Assembly: GCA_015492875.1 (NCBI GenBank)
Contig: WGEI01000514.1
Coordinates: forward strand, 1-5,856
Direction: 5' to 3'
DNA: 5,856 nucleotides
Source of the DNA: Anaerolineae bacterium
Lineage (GTDB): Bacteria; Chloroflexota; Anaerolineae; Aggregatilineales; Phototrophicaceae
Shown here: positions 1 through 3,154 of the stretch, in pieces
How the letters are laid out: every line of letters starts with the position of its first letter
Position numbering within the stretch: the stretch's first letter is position 1
Position numbers and translations under genes: made by a program
The notes under the pieces: model-generated
What the model was told of the DNA's origin: nothing
Database searches by the model: none
The model's input: the letters and a program-made list of their open reading frames with translations, nothing else

Positions 1-166
1 GATTGAGGCCGCGTTTAGAGGCGTCCAGTATTTCCATGCTCACGACATTACCTTGGGCATCATAATCAATGATGATGCCAGGTTTATCCTCGTCGCTCTC
101 TTCAACTGGCTTATCGCTTAAGATGATACGGAGAATATCAACCTCAGCATCGTATGTCACTTTCAT
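1..166 (-). CDS. DUF2283 family protein, partial (C-terminus beyond left edge)
   Basis: The 55 visible residues begin MKVTYDAEVDILRI and continue with an acidic stretch (EESDEDKPG), IIIDYDAQGNVVSMEILDAS and KRGLN. An N-terminal 'Y D x E x D x L', an acidic turn, then 'D.D..G.VV.MEILDAS' is the usual shape of DUF2283, a small beta-rich family of about 65-75 residues, so roughly 10-20 residues are missing. The ATG shares an ATGA overlap with the stop of the upstream DUF4258-type gene, so the two are probably translated in coupled fashion from one mRNA. The family has no firmly established biochemical role. Being a small acidic partner of a small basic protein suggests an antitoxin-like or binding role, but that is inference. 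Family assignment is fairly secure; function is not. Confidence 0.8.
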   Translation of the reverse strand, partial: MKVTYDAEVDILRIILSDKPVEESDEDKPGIIIDYDAQGNVVSMEILDASKRGLN

Positions 167-432
167 GCTTCGTCACTCCAATATTTTTTAATGTTACTGG
201 TGCGATAAACGGTGATAACTGTGGGAGGGTTTGTTTCCTCTACAATTATTCGCACTAAATACAGTTTATTGCCAAACTCTAGCCTTGATTGATATATTTT
301 GCGATTAGAATAGGTGGAAACAATTTGCTCTGGTGACTGGATAACCTCATCTATAAGTTTTAAGGGAATACCACGTCTAATCGCTTCTTCTTTAGCATGC
401 TGTGTAAGAAAATACTCTTTTTTCTTCGCCAT
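163..432 (-). CDS. DUF4258 family small basic protein, possible toxin-like partner of DUF2283
   Basis: This is an 89-residue protein when started at the ATG MAKKKEYFLTQHAKEEAIRRG. The motif 'LTQHAKEEAIRRGIP' near the N-terminus (His and Arg conserved), followed by 'I.EVI.SPEQIV', 'RLEFGNKLYLVRIIVEE' and 'VITVYRTSNIKKYW', matches DUF4258. The beta-strand-rich C-terminal half resembles the general layout of RelE/ParE-sized proteins, but I see no residue set proving nuclease activity. A GTG four codons upstream (442-444) would give 93 residues; neither start has a clear Shine-Dalgarno, and ATG is preferred. The gene overlaps the DUF2283 gene by four bases. A toxin-antitoxin-like pair is a reasonable hypothesis from size, order and overlap, but is not shown by sequence alone. 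Lysine/isoleucine-rich, AT-rich composition differs from the GC-richer holA and cyclase genes and may reflect transfer. Confidence 0.8.
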   Translation of the reverse strand: MAKKKEYFLTQHAKEEAIRRGIPLKLIDEVIQSPEQIVSTYSNRKIYQSRLEFGNKLYLVRIIVEETNPPTVITVYRTSNIKKYWSDEA

Positions 433-468
433 ATTAGGATACACATTAAAAATAAATCATCTCTATTA

Positions 469-474
469 AGTATA
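469..474 (-). promoter_or_regulatory. Candidate -10 box for the DUF4258/DUF2283 unit
   Basis: On the minus strand the hexamer reads TATACT, five of six matches to TATAAT, about 37 bases before the chosen ATG. No convincing -35 element lies 16-18 bases upstream, where the sequence enters the G-rich tract. This is the only good -10 match in the short AT-rich stretch before the gene. Weak call. Confidence 0.3.
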
Positions 475-479
475 ACGCA

Positions 480-560
480 GGGGCGGTGGATGCGGCATGG
501 GGTGGTATAGCGTGGCGTAGGGCGGGCGTTCGGTTGGCGTGGTGGGGCGGTTGTGTTGCT
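480..560 (+). repeat. G-rich, C-poor low-complexity tract
   Basis: By hand count of 481-560, 44 of 80 bases are G and only 11 are C, so the two strands are very unequal. GG, GGG and GGGG runs recur every few bases, often in the setting TGGCGT or GGCGGGCG. The spacing of GG pairs would permit two-tetrad G-quadruplexes, with GGG/GGGG runs at about 480, 499, 520, 524 and 543. No coding frame explains it. Seen directly in composition; any structure is inference. Confidence 0.6.
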
Positions 561-570
561 CTGCGCATGG

Positions 571-619
571 CGTGTTATGTTTGTTGTAATGATGCAACCC
601 CTAATGTTTAGGGAACACG
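571..619 (+). other. Nested inverted repeats able to form a three-way junction
   Basis: CGTGTT (571-576) pairs with AACACG (614-619). Inside it, GTTG (583-586) pairs with CAAC (595-598), and CCCTAA (599-604) pairs with TTAGGG (608-613) across a TGT loop. The second inner stem abuts both the first inner stem and the outer stem without spacer bases, an arrangement that favours coaxial stacking. It sits about 70 bases before the zinc-ribbon ATG, so it could be a leader RNA element or a protein site. It does not look like a tRNA, and no poly-T follows, so it is not a standard terminator. Stems are only 4-6 bp; chance is possible. Confidence 0.35.
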
Positions 620-686
620 GCGCAGATGGAATACGTCATAGTAATAGAGATAGTGCAGGGAGAAATAGGGAAACAGGTTGAGCACT

Positions 687-896
687 ATGAGCGATACGAC
701 TAGAAATTTGCCGCCAGTCCATCCACCAACGCGCAAGGGCATTTGCCCTTCCTGCGGACGCCGTAGCCGCTTTCGTTTTGAAGGGGAACAGCGTTGGCCG
801 CGCCATATTGCCGAAAAAGCTGGCCTGCCGATGATTATCCTGCTATGGTCGTGCGGCTATTGTCATAGCACTGTGAGTGATAACGAGATTGTATGA
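687..896 (+). CDS. Small zinc-ribbon protein of unknown function
   Basis: This 69-residue protein carries two CxxC knuckles: CPSC (Cys20, Cys23) and CGYC (Cys56, Cys59). Between them lie an Arg-rich strand (GRRSRFRFEGEQRW), a helix (PRHIAEKAGLP) and a hydrophobic strand (MIILLWS). A four-cysteine site around a short helix is a typical single-zinc ribbon that could bind nucleic acid or a protein. The start is ambiguous. A TTG at 678 adds three residues and has AGGG seven bases before it; the ATG at 687 has only AGG about nine bases before it. I use the ATG. The gene is cytosolic, with no signal peptide or membrane segment. It converges on holA, with 19 bases between stop codons. I do not recognise a characterised member, so no function is assigned. 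Confidence 0.75.
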   Translation: MSDTTRNLPPVHPPTRKGICPSCGRRSRFRFEGEQRWPRHIAEKAGLPMIILLWSCGYCHSTVSDNEIV

Positions 897-915
897 CTGA
901 TGATAGCGCATTGGC

Positions 916-1941
916 TTATCCGCGCCGGCGCGTCAATCCAGCCACCAGCATATCGAGCGCGAGCGTGGGAGATGGATATTTGCCGCTTTTCATCCCCATA
1001 TCAATTTCATGCAGGCGATAGTAAATCTTCTCTAAATCCTCAAAGCTGAAGCGGCGCGAGAGCTGCAAATACTTCTTCCCCTGAAAGCGGCACGAACCCG
1101 TGCTACCCCGTAACCCAATCGCATCAGCGACAGCCAGCGGGTCGGTTGTGCCGCCGTTTTCGAGGTATTCGCGGGTGAGCAAGAGATAGCGAAATTGGCG
1201 CACAATCATCCCTAACAAGCCAAAGCCCTGCTCACGTGGGTTATCTAGCAGGCGGTGCATCAAGCGGAAGGCTGTGGCGCCGTCGCCGCTGGCGATAGCA
1301 TCGACCATAGCGAAAATGTTGGCTTCTGGCACATAGGGCGTCAATAGCGCCACATGTTCCTCTGTAATTTCGCCCGCGCCATCCAGATAGCTGACCAGTT
1401 TAACTAGTTCGTTATCGGCCAATTGAATATCGTTATCGGTGACCTGTGCCAGGGCGTTGGCGGCCTGTGGCGTGATGGCGATGTTGTAATGTTGCTTTGC
1501 ACGCTGCATAATCCAGCCGGTGGCATCGTCGGGCATTTTGAACAGGGCGTGATAGCCCCGCTCATGGCTTTGCGCCAGTTTGACGATGGGCAAGCGCTCG
1601 TTGAGTACCGTCCGCTCTACCAGCACCAAACGGGCGTAATCGGGCAGTTGCGGTAGGGCATCAGTGAGCCGCTCCAACGCCTCTTTGTTGGCTTTGCCAC
1701 GCCCCTGCAAACGGGAGATAAGCCCCTTGACGATGACCATACGACGGTCGGAGAGGAAGGGGAAGGAGCTAACGGCGTTAATCACCTCCGGTACATTCAC
1801 TTGTTCGCCGTCCATCTCGCTGATATTGAGGCCGCTGTTATCACCATCTGCCATGCGCGCGCGCAGTTGCTTCACCAGCGCTTCTATCTCTACGGTGTTA
1901 TCGCCATGAATGAGATAGAAGGTTGTTAACTTATCCGCCAT
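916..1941 (-). CDS. holA: DNA polymerase III subunit delta (clamp-loader wrench)
   Basis: The delta subunit binds the beta sliding clamp and opens it within the clamp-loader complex with delta-prime and tau/gamma. The protein has 341 residues, the usual family length. Family features in order: YLIHGDNTVEIEALVKQL (10-26, degenerate ATP-fold start), SSFPFLSDRRMVIVKG (58-73, matching the region that contacts the clamp), DNDIQLADNELVKLVSYLDG (169-188, hallmark of domain II), ANIFAMVDAIASGD (207-220), GLLGMIVRQFRYLLLTREYL (241-260) and KSGKYPSPTLALDMLVAGL (318-336, C-terminal collar domain). The start at 1941 is fixed by the strong GAGGAGAGG just upstream and by the family N-terminus. The same frame stays open to a TTG at 2097, but that extension encodes a remnant of a different gene. 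The stop is 19 bases from the converging zinc-ribbon gene. Confidence 0.93.
   Translation of the reverse strand: MADKLTTFYLIHGDNTVEIEALVKQLRARMADGDNSGLNISEMDGEQVNVPEVINAVSSFPFLSDRRMVIVKGLISRLQGRGKANKEALERLTDALPQLPDYARLVLVERTVLNERLPIVKLAQSHERGYHALFKMPDDATGWIMQRAKQHYNIAITPQAANALAQVTDNDIQLADNELVKLVSYLDGAGEITEEHVALLTPYVPEANIFAMVDAIASGDGATAFRLMHRLLDNPREQGFGLLGMIVRQFRYLLLTREYLENGGTTDPLAVADAIGLRGSTGSCRFQGKKYLQLSRRFSFEDLEKIYYRLHEIDMGMKSGKYPSPTLALDMLVAGLTRRRG
921..932. repeat. 12-bp GC palindrome at the end of holA
   Basis: CGCGCCGGCGCG is a perfect palindrome covering the last codons of holA (TRRRG region). It lies at the meeting point of two converging genes, so it could form a stem that slows both polymerases. 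No T-run follows on either strand, so it is not a classical intrinsic terminator, and coding for Arg-Arg-Arg-Gly explains it adequately. Confidence 0.3.
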
Positions 1942-1944
1942 GTG

Positions 1945-1977
1945 CCTCTCCTCGTCGCCAGCCGTCCCTACATTATA
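1945..1977 (-). promoter_or_regulatory. holA ribosome binding site and -10 box
   Basis: Reading on the minus strand, TATAAT (1972-1977) is followed about 20 bases later by GAGGAGAGG, which ends four bases before the ATG at 1941. The -10 match is perfect, but the expected -35 position lies in a C-rich stretch (complement of GGGGGCGGGG) and does not match TTGACA. The elements argue that holA can be transcribed and translated independently of the STAS-like genes upstream. The -10 lies inside the frame that extends from the pseudogene remnant. Confidence 0.55.
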
Positions 1978-2028
1978 ATATAGCCTATACGGGGGCGGGG
2001 ATAGTGGGCTAGGGGAGTTTTGCCGCGC

Positions 2029-2097
2029 TTGCTTATGTGCGGCGATGCGGGTATAAGCCGCTTCTAGCGTATCGGCGAAGCAGAAAATAGCGATCAA
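2029..2097 (-). pseudogene. C-terminal remnant of a third STAS-like paralog
   Basis: Directly after the stop of the 2100-2501 gene, the minus strand encodes FADTLEAAYTRIAAHKQ. It lines up with FANTLEKAYTLILADAQ at the C-terminus of that gene and FASSLEEAHAWIEEHRS of the next paralog upstream. DNA identity is high: 2051-2081 matches 2149-2179 at about 26 of 31 bases, including 19 of 20 in the core. Everything N-terminal to this motif is absent, with no start codon or ribosome site of its own. The likeliest history is a tandem array of three genes with a deletion, or partial duplication of the 3' end of the second. The frame continues without stop into holA, but holA has its own ribosome binding site, so translation of the remnant is doubtful. 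Confidence 0.7.
2051..2081. repeat. Direct repeat copy 1 (partner at 2149-2179)
   Basis: This 31-base segment recurs 98 bases away at 2149-2179 with about five mismatches. The core TTCTAGCGTATCGGCGAAGC differs at one base between copies (2062-2081 versus 2160-2179). The other copy encodes the C-terminal FANTLEKAY region of the STAS-like gene; this copy encodes FADTLEAAY of the remnant. Such near-identity at DNA level implies a fairly recent duplication or gene conversion. Confidence 0.75.
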
Positions 2098-2099
2098 TT

Positions 2100-2501
2100 T
2101 CAGCGCTGGTTATCTTCGGCTTGCTCTTGGGCATCTGCTAAAATGAGCGTATAGGCTTTTTCTAGCGTATTGGCGAAGCGATAGGACTTGGTGATGGGGG
2201 GATAGAGATAACGGAGGACGCGATAGGTCGAGAGCATCATCGTATTTGCGCCAACAATGTAAGCCGTGCCTTGATTGGGGTGGTGTTTATAAAGCACTTG
2301 CCGTACAGCGCGCAAGATGCCGGGCGGAACGCTTTCCGATTGGCGAACATCGATGATGAGATTGGCTTGATGATTGATTGCATCTAAAAGTTCGTGCATA
2401 TGGGTCATGGCACTATAGACATCTTGCGCAGTCCATGGGTCAGTATAGACATGCCTCATGATACGGCGGTCGTCGTCATCCCAGTAAACTTCTATACCCA
2501 T
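2100..2501 (-). CDS. STAS-like small protein, paralog B
   Basis: This 133-residue protein begins MGIEVYWDDDDRRIMRHVYT. Aligned without gaps to its upstream neighbour it shares about 50 of 129 residues by hand count, including W7, the acidic DD turn, IMR, YTxPW (19-23), QD, IIDVR (49-53), P-x-GIL (59-63), PN (75-76), YIVGAN (81-86), YP (100-101) and FA..LE.AY (109-117). The alternating amphipathic strands and helices suggest a SpoIIAA/STAS or SEC14-like alpha/beta fold; this is a fold guess, with no catalytic motif. No phosphorylatable serine of the SpoIIAA type is identified. The start was chosen because this Met aligns with the paralog's Met1. It lies 7 bases beyond the upstream stop, with GGAGAG (2512-2517) 10 bases before it; an ATG pair near 2522 is an alternative. 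Cytosolic, no signal peptide. Confidence 0.8.
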   Translation of the reverse strand: MGIEVYWDDDDRRIMRHVYTDPWTAQDVYSAMTHMHELLDAINHQANLIIDVRQSESVPPGILRAVRQVLYKHHPNQGTAYIVGANTMMLSTYRVLRYLYPPITKSYRFANTLEKAYTLILADAQEQAEDNQR

Positions 2502-2508
2502 GAATTGG

Positions 2509-2898
2509 CTACTCTCCATCATTTGAACGGTGCTCTTCAATCCAGGCGTGCGCTTCTTCTAGGGATGATGCAAAAGTAACTAGCTTGCCGATAGCGGGGT
2601 AAATGGTTTTGGCAGCGCCATAAATAGCCCGCACAACCGAGTTCGCCCCCACGATATAGTACATCTCTTCGTTCGGGCGTTCGGTGCTGACAACGCGATA
2701 GAGCGCTTTGAGGATGCCACGCGGAATGCTTTTGATACTGCGTACATCGACGATGATGGCGACTTTGTGCGGCACAGAATCTAACATACGGGTAATCTCC
2801 TCCAGCGCATCGTAGATGTCTTGTGATCGCCATGGTTCGGTGTAGATGACGCGCATAATGGTATGTTCATCATCTTCCCACGAAACCTGTGCACTCAT
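2509..2898 (-). CDS. STAS-like small protein, paralog A
   Basis: This 129-residue protein begins MSAQVSWEDDEHTIMRVIYT and ends HRSNDGE. It has the same layout as paralog B: W7 with an acidic turn, YTEPWRSQDIY (19-29), VAIIVDVRSIKSIPRGIL (46-63), RPNEEMYYIVGANSVVR (74-90), YPAIGKLVTFASSLEEAHAWI (100-120). It is soluble and single-domain, probably STAS/SpoIIAA-like in fold; molecular function unknown. It is first in the minus-strand unit, with paralog B 7 bases behind, and is transcribed away from a GAF-PAS-cyclase operon across a 250-base control region. Proteins of this size beside sensory cyclases could act as switch partners, but that is inference from position only. The ATG is preceded by a weak purine stretch (GAGAGAAAG). 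Confidence 0.82.
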   Translation of the reverse strand: MSAQVSWEDDEHTIMRVIYTEPWRSQDIYDALEEITRMLDSVPHKVAIIVDVRSIKSIPRGILKALYRVVSTERPNEEMYYIVGANSVVRAIYGAAKTIYPAIGKLVTFASSLEEAHAWIEEHRSNDGE

Positions 2899-2940
2899 TG
2901 TATTTAGCTTTCTCTCAATTGGTCACACCTATAACAAGAA

Positions 2941-2969
2941 ATTATCCCCAAATTGGGGTATTATGATAA
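2941..2969 (-). promoter_or_regulatory. Promoter for the STAS-like genes
   Basis: On the minus strand TTATCA (2964-2969; four of six to TTGACA) and GATAAT (2941-2946; five of six to TATAAT) are separated by exactly 17 bases. Transcription would begin near 2934, leaving a leader of about 36 bases before the paralog A ATG. The spacer holds the CCCCAA-A-TTGGGG palindrome, where a bound protein would directly affect polymerase. Confidence 0.55.
2946..2958. promoter_or_regulatory. Palindromic operator candidate CCCCAAATTGGGG
   Basis: A perfect 6-bp inverted repeat around one central A lies between the -35 and -10 elements of the STAS-like promoter, overlapping the first base of the -10. Both the symmetry and the position are those of a repressor or MerR-style activator site. 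No regulator gene is visible in the window. Confidence 0.5.
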
Positions 2970-3000
2970 AACATGAACCTTTAGTTACACAATATGACAG

Positions 3001-3012
3001 ATTTCATGAAAT
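3001..3012. promoter_or_regulatory. 12-bp palindrome ATTTCATGAAAT
   Basis: A perfect 12-bp palindrome near the middle of the divergent intergenic region, about 100 bases from both candidate transcription starts. It lies between the inverted octamers TTTAGTTA (2980-2987) and TAACTAAA (3039-3046). Possible binding site for a dimeric regulator; AT-richness raises the chance background. Confidence 0.35.
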
Positions 3013-3040
3013 AAGCATAAAGATTAATGTCAATGTACTA

Positions 3041-3060
3041 ACTAAATCCAGACTAAATCC
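3041..3060. repeat. Two ACTAAATCC direct repeats, 11-bp period
   Basis: ACTAAATCC occurs at 3041-3049 and again at 3052-3060, start to start 11 bases, about one helical turn, so both copies face the same side of DNA. Inverted TTTAGT copies lie at 2980-2985 and 3065-3070, the latter forming a 6-bp stem with the second repeat. The cluster lies about 50 bases upstream of the cyclase -10 box, an activator-like position. Confidence 0.45.
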
Positions 3061-3087
3061 CAATTTTAGTATAGCGATGGGGAAATG

Positions 3088-3113
3088 TTAGATTCTAAAA
3101 GCGTGTGTATAAT
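3088..3113 (+). promoter_or_regulatory. Cyclase operon promoter with palindromic -35 region
   Basis: TATAAT at 3108-3113 is a perfect -10, placing the start of transcription near 3120 and leaving a leader of about 30 bases. The -35 position (about 3085-3090, ATGTTA) is poor. It overlaps the palindrome TTAGA-T-TCTAA (3088-3098). A weak -35 with nearby symmetric and repeated sites is typical of a promoter that needs an activator. Confidence 0.5.
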
Positions 3114-3123
3114 GGAATTAGTA

Positions 3124-3154
3124 CACCTCCTTATGAAGGATGGTCATGCATGAC
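3124..3154 (+). promoter_or_regulatory. Cyclase mRNA leader: sequestered Shine-Dalgarno and palindromic start
   Basis: The ribosome binding site AAGGA (3136-3140) lies nine bases before the ATG. It is the right arm of TCCTT-ATG-AAGGA, and the left arm belongs to CACCTCCTTA (3124-3133), identical to the last ten bases of E. coli 16S rRNA, the anti-Shine-Dalgarno tail. Immediately after, the ATG at 3150 sits in the perfect 12-bp palindrome GTCATGCATGAC (3143-3154). Two adjacent small hairpins could therefore cover both the ribosome site and the start codon. The sequence is certain; the regulatory meaning is inferred. Confidence 0.5.

Larger units (their letters stand above)
433..686. other. Intergenic region between divergent small genes
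   Basis: About 250 bases separate the minus-strand DUF4258 gene from the plus-strand zinc-ribbon gene. It has three parts. Positions 433-478 are AT-rich and hold the candidate -10 box of the minus-strand unit. Positions 480-560 are strongly G-rich and C-poor on the plus strand. Positions 571-619 contain nested inverted repeats. The final stretch to 686 is purine-rich (for example AGGGAGAAATAGGG) and leads into the zinc-ribbon start. A 40-codon open frame on the minus strand (446-568) is not supported as a gene. Confidence 0.7.

Noticed and set aside
446..568. 40-codon minus-strand open frame rich in Pro, His, Arg and Ala, ending just before the DUF4258 gene
   Set aside because: No ribosome binding site and no recognisable domain; the composition simply mirrors the G-rich tract on the other strand.
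678..686. TTG start for the zinc-ribbon protein
   Set aside because: It cannot be excluded, because AGGG lies seven bases before it, but an ATG three codons later is the more usual choice and the extra residues add no recognisable feature.
897..932. Intrinsic terminator between the converging zinc-ribbon gene and holA
   Set aside because: The only stem candidate is the 12-bp GC palindrome inside the holA coding end, and no T-run follows on either strand.
1423..1909. Plus-strand open frames within holA
   Set aside because: Shadows of the confidently recognised delta-subunit coding sequence.
2846..3091. 81-codon plus-strand open frame (MTRIMVCSSSSHETC...)
   Set aside because: It starts inside the antisense of paralog A, runs through the palindromes of the control region and has no ribosome site or family resemblance.
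3105..3149. GTG start giving the cyclase protein a 15-residue N-terminal extension (MYNGISTPPY...)
   Set aside because: The extension would overlap the TATAAT box and contains the leader hairpin; AAGGA is correctly spaced from the ATG at 3150.
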